From Shewanella olleyana (GTDB taxonomy: Bacteria; Pseudomonadota; Gammaproteobacteria; Enterobacterales; Shewanellaceae), in the NCBI RefSeq assembly GCF_023283825.1, contig NZ_JAKILD010000020.1:1-64000 (forward strand): a DNA stretch of 64,000 nt. The letters run 5' to 3'. The notes under the pieces were generated by a model, which was not told the DNA's origin, did no database searches, and worked only from the letters and a program-made list of their open reading frames with translations. Positions 39,264 through 51,680 of this stretch are shown here, piece by piece. The position numbers and the translations under genes were made by a program. The stretch's first letter is position 1; every line of letters starts with the position of its first letter.

Positions 39264-39734
39264 TTAAATTTCAGCAACAAGTTTATTAACTATGTCACTG
39301 TGAGCTTCTGGATCAATCGAACGTTGAAGAATCTTCTCTGCACCAGTTACGGCAAGAGTAGCAACTTGCTTACGCAAGTCATCTTTAACGCGATTACGTT
39401 CGTTTTCAATTTCAGCTTGACCTTGAGCGATAATTTTCGCACGTTCGGTATCAGCTTCAATTTTCGCTTCTTCAACTATTTGAGCTTTGCGCTTATTAGC
39501 TTGCTCAATAATTTCATTAGCAGTCGCCTTCGCTTCTTTTAGTTGCTCATTAGCTTTCGCTTGAGCCAACTCTAGATCTTTTGCAGCACGTCCTGCATCA
39601 GCTAGCCCATCGGCAATTTTCTTCTGGCGTTCTTCGATAGCGTTCATCAATGGCGGCCATACAAACTTCATGCAAAACCACACGAAGAGTGCAAAAGAAA
39701 TCGCTTGGCCTAGCAGGGTAGCGTTAATACTCAT
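39264..39734 (-). CDS. atpF: ATP synthase b subunit AtpF
   Basis: The 156-aa b subunit, the same length as in E. coli. One N-terminal membrane helix (about 5-25, [18 protein letters not shown]) is followed by a long charged coiled coil forming the peripheral stalk. Follows atpE after 27 bp. Confidence 0.95.
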   Translation of the reverse strand: MSINATLLGQAISFALFVWFCMKFVWPPLMNAIEERQKKIADGLADAGRAAKDLELAQAKANEQLKEAKATANEIIEQANKRKAQIVEEAKIEADTERAKIIAQGQAEIENERNRVKDDLRKQVATLAVTGAEKILQRSIDPEAHSDIVNKLVAEI

Positions 39735-39761
39735 AACGACAACTCCTTCTAAGGGGGGCGA

Positions 39762-40037
<276 letters not shown>

Positions 40038-40051
40038 CTAATTTTATTAAA

Positions 40052-40885
<834 letters not shown>

Positions 40886-41269
40886 TTAATTTTGCTTGAA
40901 GTATAAAGGGGCTGTCCAAGGTATTAGTAAAGCCAGCAAATAACAGCTAAACAACGGCAAAAATGGCGTTTTTAGCATGCCAAATGCGATGGCAAACAAC
41001 ACAATGGTTAGCAGCAACTTTACCGCTTCCCCCAAGAAAAACATCCAAACGACTTTTCCTGACGCTTTAGCTCCCGCATGAGAGAAAGCAAGGGTTGCGA
41101 ATACAAAATTAGGGAGTACAGCAATGAGACCACCTGCTATAGCAGATAAGCCATACTGAGCTCCCCACAGAGCGAAAAAGAAAATTGAAGTTCCCCCAGC
41201 TACCGCCGCCTGTAACAACACTATTCGATAGGCTGACCACCGGCCACGACGCGCTAAAACCTTACTCAA
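40886..41269 (-). CDS. atpI: ATP synthase assembly protein AtpI
   Basis: A 127-aa protein with four predicted membrane helices, first in the atp operon, a position and topology typical of AtpI, which assists c-ring assembly. It starts at a TTG (41269) preceded by GGAG at good spacing; no ATG is near the N-terminus. It ends 12 bp before atpB. Confidence 0.88.
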   Translation of the reverse strand: MSKVLARRGRWSAYRIVLLQAAVAGGTSIFFFALWGAQYGLSAIAGGLIAVLPNFVFATLAFSHAGAKASGKVVWMFFLGEAVKLLLTIVLFAIAFGMLKTPFLPLFSCYLLALLIPWTAPLYFKQN

Positions 41270-41494
41270 TTTTGAATCTCCGCATTAGTACTTATTTTTC
41301 CGCTAGGCCATTAATGTGATCATTAACAACTCAGACTGGAAAAAAAGCATGCAAAGTATACCTTTTCACACCTTGTTTGCAACTTTGATGAGAGGTTAAA
41401 CAGTGATATTAGGCGCGATTTAGCTCTAAATTTCTAAAAAGTCAAAATTACGCCTTGTTACAAAGTTACTATTGAAATGACTTTGTTGGGAGAT

Positions 41495-42388
41495 TTAGTG
41501 GATTTTGCTAAGTATTCCATCCAATTCAGCAAGATCTTGGTAGTTTATTACAATTTTACCTTTACCTTTACTGCCATGATTAATCGCAACTTTAGCACCT
41601 AGTTTTTCAATTAACTGTTGCTCCAAGCGAGTTACATCATGATCTTTAGTTGGCTTTTCAGCTTCTTTAGCAGGATTTAGGGCTTTATTGACTAATCGTT
41701 CAGTTTCTCGAACTGTCATTTCTTTAGAAGCGACTAATCGAGCTAAATTAGTTTGCTCTTCACCGTCAATAGCAAGTAGGGCTCGGGCATGACCCATATC
41801 AATATCCCCATACTCTAATAAACGCTTTACTGGCTCATTTAAACTATTTAAACGTAATAAGTTAGACACACTTGCTCTAGATTTCCCGACAGCATCAGCA
41901 GTTTGTTGATGAGTTAATTCAAACTCTTCAAGTAAACGTTGCAATGCAATCGCTTCTTCCATTGCATTTAAATCTTCACGTTGAATGTTTTCTATTAAAG
42001 CAATGGCAACAGCTGACTCATCAGGTACCTGCTTTACAATACAAGGTACCTTGTCTAATTGAGCAATTTGCGATGCTCTCCAACGACGTTCACCAGCAAT
42101 AATTTCGTATTTTTCAGCATCAACTTTACGCACAACGATAGGTTGAATAACCCCTTGTGATTTAATTGACTCTGCAAGCTCTTCTAGCGCTTCAGGTGAC
42201 ATATCCTTACGCGGTTGATACTTCCCAGACTGCAACAAATCTAAATCAAGCATTAGCAGGCCATCTTCCTTTGGTGCTTCGATGGTTTCAGCTTTTGTTT
42301 GAGTCTGTTCTGTTTTACGGCTCGCAGCATTACTGTTACTTAACAATGCATCCAAGCCTTTACCTAAACCGCGCTTTTTTAACGTCAT
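41495..42388 (-). CDS. parB: Chromosome partitioning protein ParB
   Basis: A 297-aa CTPase and DNA-binding protein that loads on parS sites near the origin. The N-terminal RGLGKGLDALL motif contacts ParA. Box I/II (QSGKYQPRKDMSPEALEELAESIKSQGVIQPIVVR and AGERRWRAS) and the HTH (THQQTADAVGKSRASVSNLLRL, about 155-175) are clear. Cotranscribed with parA (15 bp). A parS-like site lies in recF. Confidence 0.96.
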   Translation of the reverse strand: MTLKKRGLGKGLDALLSNSNAASRKTEQTQTKAETIEAPKEDGLLMLDLDLLQSGKYQPRKDMSPEALEELAESIKSQGVIQPIVVRKVDAEKYEIIAGERRWRASQIAQLDKVPCIVKQVPDESAVAIALIENIQREDLNAMEEAIALQRLLEEFELTHQQTADAVGKSRASVSNLLRLNSLNEPVKRLLEYGDIDMGHARALLAIDGEEQTNLARLVASKEMTVRETERLVNKALNPAKEAEKPTKDHDVTRLEQQLIEKLGAKVAINHGSKGKGKIVINYQDLAELDGILSKIH

Positions 42389-42403
42389 TTTATTCCCTTA
42401 CGC

Positions 42404-43186
42404 TTAATTAGATTCTGTTTGTTGCTCTGCACGGCGAATGATTTCACCCGCAAGCGCTAAATAGGCTTTTGCACCAGCACTAGACTTGTCGTAATACATT
42501 GCTGGTGCGCCAAAACTTGGGGCTTCAGCTAAACGAATATTTCGAGGGATCACTGTGCGATAGACTTTTTCGCCAAAATGTTGCTTTAACTGATCCGAGA
42601 CATCGTTAGATAACCGATTACGAGGATCGTACATGGTACGTAAGATCCCTTCTATACAAAGGGTAGGATTAACCATTGCCCCTAACTTAGTAATGGTATC
42701 AATTAGCGCAGTTAACCCTTCTAATGCATAGTATTCACATTGCATTGGTACTAATACTGAATCAGCAGCTGACATGGCATTTACCGTCAACATATTCAAA
42801 GATGGCGGACAATCAATAAAGATAAAGTCATAATCATCTTTGACTTCTGCCAATGCATTTTTTAATCGAATTTCTCTAGCGAAAAACTCCATTAATTTAA
42901 TTTCTGCCGCAGTGACATCGCCATTTCCGGCAATCAGATCATATTTACCTGTGGTGTCTTTAATGACTATTTCTTCAAAGGGCTTTTCTTCGACTAATAA
43001 CTCATAAGCAGTATTTTCAACTTCATATTTGTCGACGCCACTACCCATAGTGGCATTACCTTGTGGATCAAGATCGATTAACAGCACCTTGCGTTTTGTG
43101 GCCGCAAGCGAGGCTGCTAAATTAACACAAGTTGTTGTTTTTCCTACGCCACCTTTCTGGTTGGCTACGGCAATGATTTTACCCAC
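42404..43186 (-). CDS. parA: Chromosome partitioning ATPase ParA (Soj)
   Basis: A 260-aa deviant-Walker ATPase that moves ParB-parS complexes. Walker A KGGVGKTT at 11-18, Walker A' DLDPQGNATMGSG and Walker B FIFIDCPPSL. The start is a GTG at 43186 preceded by AGGGTG. It follows rsmG, the common mnmG-rsmG-parA-parB order. Confidence 0.96.
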   Translation of the reverse strand: MGKIIAVANQKGGVGKTTTCVNLAASLAATKRKVLLIDLDPQGNATMGSGVDKYEVENTAYELLVEEKPFEEIVIKDTTGKYDLIAGNGDVTAAEIKLMEFFAREIRLKNALAEVKDDYDFIFIDCPPSLNMLTVNAMSAADSVLVPMQCEYYALEGLTALIDTITKLGAMVNPTLCIEGILRTMYDPRNRLSNDVSDQLKQHFGEKVYRTVIPRNIRLAEAPSFGAPAMYYDKSSAGAKAYLALAGEIIRRAEQQTESN

Positions 43187-43245
43187 GTGTTCACCCTAAG
43201 GACATATTTACGATGTCCGATAATATTTATTCTTTGTAAGTGCGA

Positions 43246-43866
43246 TTATTTTTTCGCTAGCTTTAACAGATGTCTTTGCTCATCTAACTTTGGTACTTTC
43301 AATGTGATGGTTTCTACCACATCAAATCCAGCAGGAATATTGGTTAATTCAGCATCACTCAATTGACCTTTAAGTGCATAAAACTGACCATGTTCGGCTG
43401 GTAAGTGGTGACACCAACTCAGCATATCTTCAATTGAAGCAAAAGCGCGACTGATCACACCATCAAACTTTTGCTCAGGTTCATACGCCTCAACACGGCT
43501 TTCAACTGAAGTAATGTTATTGATCTTCAATTCAAACTGAACTTGCTTTTGAAAACGGATCCGCTTGCCTAAGCTATCCAATAAAACAAATTCTTTATCT
43601 GGATTTAAAATTGCTAGTGGGATCCCAGGTAAGCCTGGTCCAGTGCCAACATCAATGAATCTTTGTCCCTTAAGATAAGGAGAAACCACCAAACTGTCCA
43701 TAACATGACGGATTAACATCTGTTCAGGATCTCTGACTGAAGTCAGGTTATAGGCTTTATTCCATTTATTTAGCATGGTAACAAACCCAACCAATTGTTG
43801 CTGTTGAGTTTCAGTCGCTGAAATATTGGTTTCAGCTAGATAAGTTTTAAGTTGATCGGCTAACAC
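43246..43866 (-). CDS. rsmG: 16S rRNA (guanine527-N7)-methyltransferase RsmG
   Basis: A 206-aa SAM-dependent methyltransferase acting on the 530 loop of 16S rRNA. The SAM motif [16 protein letters not shown] and [11 protein letters not shown] near the N-terminus are family signatures. The GTG at 43866, after GAGG with 9-bp spacing, aligns with the E. coli start; a TTG at 43887 is in frame upstream. Confidence 0.93.
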   Translation of the reverse strand: MLADQLKTYLAETNISATETQQQQLVGFVTMLNKWNKAYNLTSVRDPEQMLIRHVMDSLVVSPYLKGQRFIDVGTGPGLPGIPLAILNPDKEFVLLDSLGKRIRFQKQVQFELKINNITSVESRVEAYEPEQKFDGVISRAFASIEDMLSWCHHLPAEHGQFYALKGQLSDAELTNIPAGFDVVETITLKVPKLDEQRHLLKLAKK

Positions 43867-43931
43867 GCTAAGTGACCTCAAAATCAAAGGGAATCATAAA
43901 TCATCGGGTATTATGAATGGCAGAAATGACT

Positions 43932-43955
43932 AAGGGAAGCCTCAAAGCTTCCCTT
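43932..43955 (-). terminator. Hairpin between mnmG and rsmG
   Basis: Perfect 9-bp stem AAGGGAAGC / GCTTCCCTT with a 6-base loop, without a long T-run. It may be a weak terminator or processing site in the mnmG-rsmG-parAB transcript. Confidence 0.6.
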
Positions 43956-43985
43956 ATTAGTTAAAACACAACTTTTTACTGGTAA

Positions 43986-45875
43986 TTAAGCACTTTTACG
44001 CAATAAACCACGCTTTTTAAGGTGAACCAGTAAAATTGAAATTGCCGCAGGCGTCATTCCAGAGATCCGAGAAGCTTGGCCAATGGTTTCTGGCTTATGC
44101 TCATTCATCTTAGCGATCACTTCGTTCGATAAGCCCGCGACTTCTTGATAATCAAGATCCAAGGGTAAATTGGTTGTTTCATGGCGTATGGCTTTATCGA
44201 TCTCACCTTGTTGTCTTTGGATATAACCAGAATACTTCACTTGGATCTGAACTTGCTCTGCAGCACGTGCATCTTCAATCGCAGGACCAAAACCTTCTAA
44301 GCTCATTAATTTTTTGTAATCCATTTCAGGACGACGCAATAAGTCTTCAAATGAGGCTTCACGAGAAATCGGAGTATTTAACTCAGGGTTTAATACATCT
44401 AGCAAAGGCGAATTATTATGAACCCAATTACTGCGTAAGCGCTGTAATTCAGTTTCAATCGATTCTCTTTTTTCGCTAAATTTCTGCCAACGTTCATCAT
44501 CAACTAAGCCAAGTTCACGGCCTTTTTCAGTCAAACGTAAATCAGCATTATCTTCACGGAGTAATAATCGATACTCGGCGCGGCTGGTAAACATACGGTA
44601 TGGCTCTTTTGTGCCAAGCGTCGATAAATCATCAACTAACACACCGATATAAGCTTGATCACGTCTTGGGCACCAAACTTCTTTGCCTTGAACTTGCAAG
44701 GATGCGTTCATACCAGCAAGTAACCCCTGAGCACCCGCTTCTTCATAACCAGTGGTACCGTTGATTTGTCCAGCAAAGAACAAACCATCAATATTTTTTG
44801 TTTCTAACGAGTTTTTAAGATCTCGTGGATCAAAATAATCATACTCAATGGCATAACCAGGTCGAATGATCTCAGCATTTTCCATGCCTTGAATTGATCG
44901 AACTAAATTTAATTGCACGTCAAAAGGTAAGCTGGTTGAGATCCCATTTGGGTAGATCTCATTAGTCGTTAACCCTTCAGGTTCAATAAAAATCTGATGG
45001 GAATTTTTGTCAGCAAATCGATTAATTTTATCTTCGATTGATGGACAATACCTTGGACCAATACCTTCAATCACCCCTGAATACATTGGGCTACGATCAA
45101 GTCCACCACGAATAATATCGTGAGTTTTTTCATTGGTATGGGTGATAAAACAAGAGACTTGCTGCGGATGTTGGTTTACATCACCGATAAATGACATTAC
45201 AGGTAATGGATCATCACCTTTCTGCTCTTGCATTTTATCAAAATCAATGGTGTTGGCATCGATTCTTGGTGGAGTCCCCGTTTTAAGGCGTCCAACTCGG
45301 ATCGGTAGTTCTTTCAATCGGTTTGCCAATGCTATTGCTGGTGGATCACCAGCTCGTCCACCACTGTAATTCTCTAATCCAATATGGATTTTACCGCTTA
45401 GGAAAGTACCAGTAGTTAACACTACACTTGGCGACTCAAATGCTAATCCCATCTGAGTGACAACACCAATAACTTTATTATTTTCAACAACTAAATCATC
45501 TACAGCTTGCTGAAAAATACGTAAATTGGGTTGATGTTGAAGAATTTGCTGAATTTTTTGACGATAAAGCGCTCGGTCTGCTTGTGCACGAGTCGCTCTA
45601 ACCGCTGGGCCTTTGCTCGAATTTAAGGTTCTAAATTGAATACCTGCGAAGTCAGTGGCTGTTGCCATTGCACCACCTAAAGCATCAATTTCTTTAACCA
45701 AATGGCCTTTACCAATCCCGCCAATGGCTGGGTTACAAGACATTTGTCCAAGGGTATCGATATTGTGAGTCAGTAATAGGGTTTTTGATCCCATTCTTGC
45801 TGCTGCAAGTGCCGCTTCCGTTCCGGCATGACCACCACCAACAACAATAACATCAAACCGTTCATGAAAATGCAT
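43986..45875 (-). CDS. mnmG: tRNA uridine 5-carboxymethylaminomethyl modification enzyme MnmG (GidA)
   Basis: A 629-aa FAD enzyme (same length as E. coli MnmG) that, with MnmE, modifies the wobble uridine of several tRNAs. The FAD-binding [10 protein letters not shown] is near residue 13, with [16 protein letters not shown] and [11 protein letters not shown] downstream. It borders oriC, the ancestral position. The partner mnmE lies at 56010-57368. Confidence 0.97.
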   Translation of the reverse strand: MHFHERFDVIVVGGGHAGTEAALAAARMGSKTLLLTHNIDTLGQMSCNPAIGGIGKGHLVKEIDALGGAMATATDFAGIQFRTLNSSKGPAVRATRAQADRALYRQKIQQILQHQPNLRIFQQAVDDLVVENNKVIGVVTQMGLAFESPSVVLTTGTFLSGKIHIGLENYSGGRAGDPPAIALANRLKELPIRVGRLKTGTPPRIDANTIDFDKMQEQKGDDPLPVMSFIGDVNQHPQQVSCFITHTNEKTHDIIRGGLDRSPMYSGVIEGIGPRYCPSIEDKINRFADKNSHQIFIEPEGLTTNEIYPNGISTSLPFDVQLNLVRSIQGMENAEIIRPGYAIEYDYFDPRDLKNSLETKNIDGLFFAGQINGTTGYEEAGAQGLLAGMNASLQVQGKEVWCPRRDQAYIGVLVDDLSTLGTKEPYRMFTSRAEYRLLLREDNADLRLTEKGRELGLVDDERWQKFSEKRESIETELQRLRSNWVHNNSPLLDVLNPELNTPISREASFEDLLRRPEMDYKKLMSLEGFGPAIEDARAAEQVQIQVKYSGYIQRQQGEIDKAIRHETTNLPLDLDYQEVAGLSNEVIAKMNEHKPETIGQASRISGMTPAAISILLVHLKKRGLLRKSA

Positions 45876-46350
45876 TTTGTAACCTTGGGTAAAAGTAATT
45901 TTATAATTTACAAATAAATTAGATTTTAAAATCGACAGACTGTATCAGCCGAGTATTTTAGCACTTGCTTTGCCTTTCGGGAATGATCAATTTTCTCAAT
46001 TTGATCAGACCAGCTTCGCTTAATAGATCTTAAGATCTTTAAATAGATCTTTTTATTACTGTTACTATTAGGATCGAGGTTTTCTGTGGAAAAGCCTATT
46101 TATCTTTAATAATCATAAGTTAACGAGAAAATGATCCTGTGATCTAGCTGCGATCTAAATCAATATATCTTGGGGATAGATCGCCTACTTATCCACAGGG
46201 GTGATCATTAGTGAGATCAGCTGTGGATCAATACAAAGTTATGATCGGATAAAATAATAGCTTATCCACATAGTTATCTTTTAAATTAACTTATTGTGGA
46301 TAAGATTAACTATTACTGTGAGTATAAATAAAGATATTAAAAGATTAGAT
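45876..46350. other. Chromosomal replication origin oriC
   Basis: Lies between mnmG and mioC as in E. coli. Three 13-mer-like AT-rich units starting with GATCT (46026, 46034, 46046, the last GATCTTTTTATTA) form the probable unwinding element on the mnmG side. DnaA boxes: TTATCCACA at 46189-46197 and 46262-46270, its inverse TGTGGATAA at 46295-46303, and variants TGTGGATCA at 46222-46230 and TGTGGAAAA at 46085-46093. About fifteen GATC Dam sites are scattered through it. Gene orientation to the left is mostly leftward, consistent with a fork leaving from here. Confidence 0.93.
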
Positions 46351-46794
46351 CTACTTAATATCAGTTTGCCACTCTGATAACCAAGCTAAAGCAGCATCTT
46401 CAGGTACAGGATCCATTTGTACATCAACTTGGATCTTATTCACAATTGCTTCTGCATGTAAAAGATCGAGTTGAGAAATTATTTTTTCAGGGCCTTGGCA
46501 AAAAGTGTCGTAGCTTGAATCACCAATGGCACATAATGCGTATTTTAATGAACTGAGATCTTCATTTGTGCTGATCAATTGCTGATAAAAAGGATCAATA
46601 TTGTCTGGAAGATCGCCTGCTCCATGTGTAGAACAAACAATGATCCACAGTGAATTAAGGTCTAAATCGGTTAGATTTGGGCTTAAATGTATCGTTATTT
46701 GATGACCTAAATTGGTTAATTGAGCAGCCATATCGTCTGCTACATATTCAGTTCCGCCTTGTGTCGTACCCACTAATATCTCTATTTTTGCCAT
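46351..46794 (-). CDS. mioC: Flavodoxin-like protein MioC
   Basis: A 147-aa FMN-binding flavodoxin, same length as E. coli MioC. The phosphate loop is VGTTQGGTEYVAD (8-20), followed by STHGAGDLPDN and GDSSYDTFCQG, which hold the isoalloxazine ring. It is transcribed toward oriC from the right, so its transcription may influence initiation, as in E. coli. Its metabolic role is unclear. Confidence 0.93.
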   Translation of the reverse strand: MAKIEILVGTTQGGTEYVADDMAAQLTNLGHQITIHLSPNLTDLDLNSLWIIVCSTHGAGDLPDNIDPFYQQLISTNEDLSSLKYALCAIGDSSYDTFCQGPEKIISQLDLLHAEAIVNKIQVDVQMDPVPEDAALAWLSEWQTDIK

Positions 46795-46920
46795 GTTAAT
46801 ACCTAAGTTTGATCATTATTCGCCGTTGCTTAAGTCATAGTTTACGCAGATTTGCCATTGCACAAAGCGGTTTTTGTCCGTATTTTCAAAGATAACTTTT
46901 AACAAACTTGTAACTTACTT

Positions 46921-48285
46921 ATGTCTCTAGTTTCAATTACGGCTGAAATTGCTGATTTAGCATGGGGGCCACACATGCTGGTTCTTTTAGTCGGTGGTGG
47001 CTTATTTTTCCTTATTTATTCTAGGTTTATCCCATTTCGTTATATAGGGCATGCCATCAATATTGTCCGTGGAAAACATCCAGATAAAGGAGCTGAAGGG
47101 CATATTAGCCATGCTGGAGCTTTATCTAGTGCCATGGCGGGTACTGTGGGTATGGGCAATATAGGCAGTGTGGCCGTTGCTATTATGGTCGGCGGTCCAG
47201 GGGCTATTTTTTGGATGTGGATCAGCGCTATTGTCGGTATGGCAACGAAGTTTTTTACTTGTACTTTAGCCATTATGTATCGTGGTAAAGATGAGAATGG
47301 TGATGTGCAGGGTGGTCCCATGTACATCATTACTCAAGGTTTATCGAAAAAGTGGCATTTTCTAGCGGTGTTTTTTTGTGTTGTAGGCCTAGTAGGTAAC
47401 TTTCCGTTATTTAATTCAAATCAATTAGTGCAGATTATTCGTGAGTGGTTAATTGTAAAACCTGGTCATTTCCCTGCTAATGAATCTACTTTTTGGGTCG
47501 ATTTATCGTTAGGGATTGTGGTGATGTTGGTTGTTGCTAGCGTTATTTTAGGCGGGATCAAACGAATAGCCTCTGTTGCATCTAAAGTGGTGCCGTTAAT
47601 GATCTTCATTTATATGAGCTGCGCCTTTTATGTTATTGCCACTCATTTAGAGGATGTTCCTGGTTACTTTGAGTTAATCATTACCGAAGCTTTTTCACTA
47701 AATTCAGTGGGTGGTGGCATATTAGGCACCATGTTGATTGGTATACGTCGCGCTGCGTTCTCAAACGAAGCGGGTATTGGTACTGAAGTGATGGCACATG
47801 GTAGTGCTAAAACCAATGAGCCGGTAAAAGAAGGGCTTGTTGCTATGCTTGGCCCCGCAATCGATACCTTAATAGTGTGCACGGCCACCGCGATGATCAT
47901 TCTTATTTCTGGAGTTTGGCAAGGCACTGAAGCTGAAGGGGTAAACCTGTCTGCACAAGCGTTTGAAATAACGATGCCTGGAGTCGGGCCTTATTTACTG
48001 ATCCTGTGTGTTGTCTTTTTCAGTATTAGTACCATTTTTACGCAGGCTTTTTATGGCGGGCAATGTTTTGCCTTTTTATTTGGTCGTCAGCGGTTACGTT
48101 ATTACCAATACTTCTTTTTATGTGCAATTTTATTTGCTGCAACGGCCAGTTTACGCGAAATTGTCAATATTATTGATGCGGCATATGCATTAATGGCTAT
48201 GCCTACTATGACATCAGCTATTTTATTAGCGCCAAAAGTCAGACAAGCATCGAAACTGTATTTTGCTAAACTTAAAGCTAACTAA
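46921..48285 (+). CDS. Alanine/glycine:cation symporter (AGCS family)
   Basis: A 454-aa inner-membrane transporter that imports alanine or glycine with sodium or protons. The family signature GTVGMGNIGSVAVAIMVGGPGAIFWMWISA lies at about 74-103, and RRAAFSNEAGIGTEVMAHGSAK at about 277-298. Around ten or eleven helices are seen. No clear ribosome site precedes the ATG. Single gene with a bidirectional terminator. Confidence 0.92.
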   Translation: MSLVSITAEIADLAWGPHMLVLLVGGGLFFLIYSRFIPFRYIGHAINIVRGKHPDKGAEGHISHAGALSSAMAGTVGMGNIGSVAVAIMVGGPGAIFWMWISAIVGMATKFFTCTLAIMYRGKDENGDVQGGPMYIITQGLSKKWHFLAVFFCVVGLVGNFPLFNSNQLVQIIREWLIVKPGHFPANESTFWVDLSLGIVVMLVVASVILGGIKRIASVASKVVPLMIFIYMSCAFYVIATHLEDVPGYFELIITEAFSLNSVGGGILGTMLIGIRRAAFSNEAGIGTEVMAHGSAKTNEPVKEGLVAMLGPAIDTLIVCTATAMIILISGVWQGTEAEGVNLSAQAFEITMPGVGPYLLILCVVFFSISTIFTQAFYGGQCFAFLFGRQRLRYYQYFFLCAILFAATASLREIVNIIDAAYALMAMPTMTSAILLAPKVRQASKLYFAKLKAN

Positions 48286-48312
48286 ATGAATTAATTGTCA
48301 TTTAAATATAAT

Positions 48313-48349
48313 AAAAAGGAGTGAGTCTGTTAAGGCTCACTCCTTTTTT
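48313..48349. terminator. Bidirectional terminator between the symporter and fghA
   Basis: Stem AAAAAGGAGTGAG / CTCACTCCTTTTT with a 10-base loop, flanked by A- and T-runs, serving both convergent genes. Confidence 0.9.
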
Positions 48350-48368
48350 ATTCAACAGCTTTAAAGCT

Positions 48369-49214
48369 TCACTCTGCTAACAAGTATTCACCATGGAAAC
48401 GAAGGTGCTCTTCAATGAAACTACTAATAAAGAAGTAACTATGATCATAACCTTGCTGCATGCGTAAAGTCAGTGGGTAGTTCTTTATTTTAGCAGCATC
48501 AACTAAGGTTTCTGGCTTCAGTTGTTCTTCAAGGAAGTTATCGTCAGTGCCTTGATCCACCAGCATAGGTACGGTTGAATTTGATGCTTTGATTAGCTCA
48601 ACGCTGTCATATTCAAGCCAATCTTGTTTATCTTGACCTAAATAACCATTAAATGCTTTCAATCCCCATGGGCAATCGATCGGATGACAAATAGGACTAA
48701 ACGCTGATATGGACTGATATCGATCGGCATTTTTAAGACCAATCGTTATGGCGCCATGTCCGCCCATTGAGTGACCGCTTATACTGCGCTTATCAGTGAC
48801 AGGAAAATGTTGTTCGACCAATTTAGGTAATTCATGCACAACATAGTCATACATTTGATAATGAGTATTAAAGGGAGCTTGGGTGGCATTTAAATAAAAG
48901 CCAGCACCTAAACCAAAATCATAAGCGCCATCGGTATCATCAGCGACATTCTCTCCACGCGGGCTAGTATCTGGTGCGACAATGGCAATGCCAAGTTCAG
49001 CTGCAATGCGTTGAATGCCGGACTTTTGCATCACATTTTCATCAGTACAAGTGAGTCCTGATAACCAATAAAGTACGGGGACTTTTTGGGTCGCCGCTTG
49101 CGGTGGTAAATAAATAGCAAAACGCATACTGCAATTTACCGTAGTTGAAGTATGGGTGTATTGCTTCAACCATCCGCCAAACACTTTATTACTGCTGATA
49201 TTTTCAATGGTCAT
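48369..49214 (-). CDS. fghA: S-formylglutathione hydrolase
   Basis: A 281-aa serine esterase that releases formate and glutathione from S-formylglutathione, the second step of formaldehyde detoxification. The nucleophile elbow GHSMGGHGA, the Asp in DQGTDDNFL and the His in GYDHSYFF complete the triad. The ATG at 49214 has an AAGGA site; a reading from 49250 adds twelve unrelated residues. It lies 83 bp after the dehydrogenase gene on the same strand. Confidence 0.94.
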   Translation of the reverse strand: MTIENISSNKVFGGWLKQYTHTSTTVNCSMRFAIYLPPQAATQKVPVLYWLSGLTCTDENVMQKSGIQRIAAELGIAIVAPDTSPRGENVADDTDGAYDFGLGAGFYLNATQAPFNTHYQMYDYVVHELPKLVEQHFPVTDKRSISGHSMGGHGAITIGLKNADRYQSISAFSPICHPIDCPWGLKAFNGYLGQDKQDWLEYDSVELIKASNSTVPMLVDQGTDDNFLEEQLKPETLVDAAKIKNYPLTLRMQQGYDHSYFFISSFIEEHLRFHGEYLLAE

Positions 49215-49297
49215 TCGAGATCCTTTTACAGGCCATGTTGCTGACACCAACTAAACCTAATCAGATGAAGTTGGCGCCATTCTATTGAACTAAATAT

Positions 49298-50443
<1,146 letters not shown>

Positions 50444-50571
50444 TTAATGACGTTCGATAAAAGCAATCTACTTAGTGTAGATGTGATTTTGTATTAATAG
50501 AGCTATTGTATTTATTTTCTGTCAGTTGATAATAAGCTTAAATAACAAATGACTTTTACGAGTGAGTAATA

Positions 50572-51447
50572 ATGCTGCCATGGGAAGGTGTTTATGAGTT
50601 TGTCGCAGTCGCTGAAACCGACAGTTTTACCGCGGCAGGAAAGCGATTGTCTATTTCGACAGCTCAAGTTAGTCGCCAAATCAGTCAAATTGAGAATAGG
50701 TTAAATACTAAACTGTTTTACCGCACTACAAGAAAAGTCTCGCTTACTGAAGAAGGCCAAGTTTTCTACCGTCATTGCCGGCAAGTCATAGATGGACTTG
50801 AAGAGGCTGAACGGGCTATTAGTAGTTTACAAAATAAACCCCAAGGTTTAATTAAGCTGACAGCACCAGTGACCTATGGTGAAAAATTTATCATGCCGAT
50901 AGTGACGGATTACATGCAACAGCATCCAGATGTTGAAGTCATCTGTGAACTCACCAATCGACAATTAGATTTAGTCGAAGGTGGTTATGACTTGGCTATT
51001 CGATTAGGGCGATTAGCAGACTCAAGCATGATGGCAAAAAAACTCACCAGTCGTGAGCAGTTTGTTTGCGCAGCTCCAGAATATATTAATCGCTTTGGTG
51101 CACCCTATACTTTATCTGAGCTGAGTCAGCATAACTGTTTAATAGGTTCTCAGCCTCACTGGCATTTTAATGAGTCAGGTAAAGACAGAAGTATAAAGGT
51201 GCAGGGCAACTTGCAGTGTAGCAGTGGCATAAGTTTGCTTGATGCTGCATTAAAAGGTTTAGGTATTGTGCAGCTACCTGGTTATTACGTTAAGCAGGCC
51301 ATTGCTGATAATAAATTAAACGTACTGTTAGCTTCATTTCAGCAAGAGCAAGAAGGTATTTGGGCTCTATATCCACACAATCGTCATTTATCGCCAAAAG
51401 TCAGGCTACTGGTGGATAAGCTGACCGAGTGCCTTTCGCAAAAATGA
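50572..51447 (+). CDS. LysR-family regulator, probably of the formaldehyde genes
   Basis: A 291-aa regulator with an N-terminal winged helix (FVAVAETDSFTAAGKRLSISTAQVSRQISQIE, about 11-42) and a LysR substrate-binding domain. It resembles the CrgA/AphB-like subgroup. It is divergent from adhC with a 143-bp shared region, the usual arrangement for a LysR protein controlling its neighbour. The inducer is unknown. Confidence 0.88.
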   Translation: MLPWEGVYEFVAVAETDSFTAAGKRLSISTAQVSRQISQIENRLNTKLFYRTTRKVSLTEEGQVFYRHCRQVIDGLEEAERAISSLQNKPQGLIKLTAPVTYGEKFIMPIVTDYMQQHPDVEVICELTNRQLDLVEGGYDLAIRLGRLADSSMMAKKLTSREQFVCAAPEYINRFGAPYTLSELSQHNCLIGSQPHWHFNESGKDRSIKVQGNLQCSSGISLLDAALKGLGIVQLPGYYVKQAIADNKLNVLLASFQQEQEGIWALYPHNRHLSPKVRLLVDKLTECLSQK

Positions 51448-51503
51448 TTTTTGCTACTTCAAAAATGGTTTGCTTTACCATTTAGCTAATAAATCCTAAT
51501 TAA

Positions 51504-51527
51504 CGATTTGGAATAAGTTCCAAATCG
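51504..51527. promoter_or_regulatory. Perfect palindrome, operator-like, before the flavoprotein gene
   Basis: CGATTTGGAA and TTCCAAATCG, separated by TAAG, make a perfect 10-bp inverted repeat. There is no T-run, so a terminator of the preceding LysR gene is less likely. A related site lies 115 bp downstream. Confidence 0.6.
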
Positions 51528-51623
51528 CTATCTTACGTCCATATTTGTTTAAAATATGAGCTCCAGTTAACTTTTGTAAATCTACTCCTTTAGATATATC
51601 TAACTGCTGTTTAATTCCCTTTT

Positions 51624-51637
51624 TGGAATTGATTCCA
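51624..51637. promoter_or_regulatory. Second copy of the TGGAA-N4-TTCCA motif
   Basis: TGGAATTGATTCCA repeats the core of the palindrome at 51504-51527 (TGGAATAAGTTCCA) with the same spacer length. It lies 44 bp before the flavoprotein start codon, overlapping the probable promoter. Confidence 0.55.
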
Positions 51638-51680
51638 TCTTTATGATGGTTAGGTCAATTTAAACAAAGGGTGATGACCT

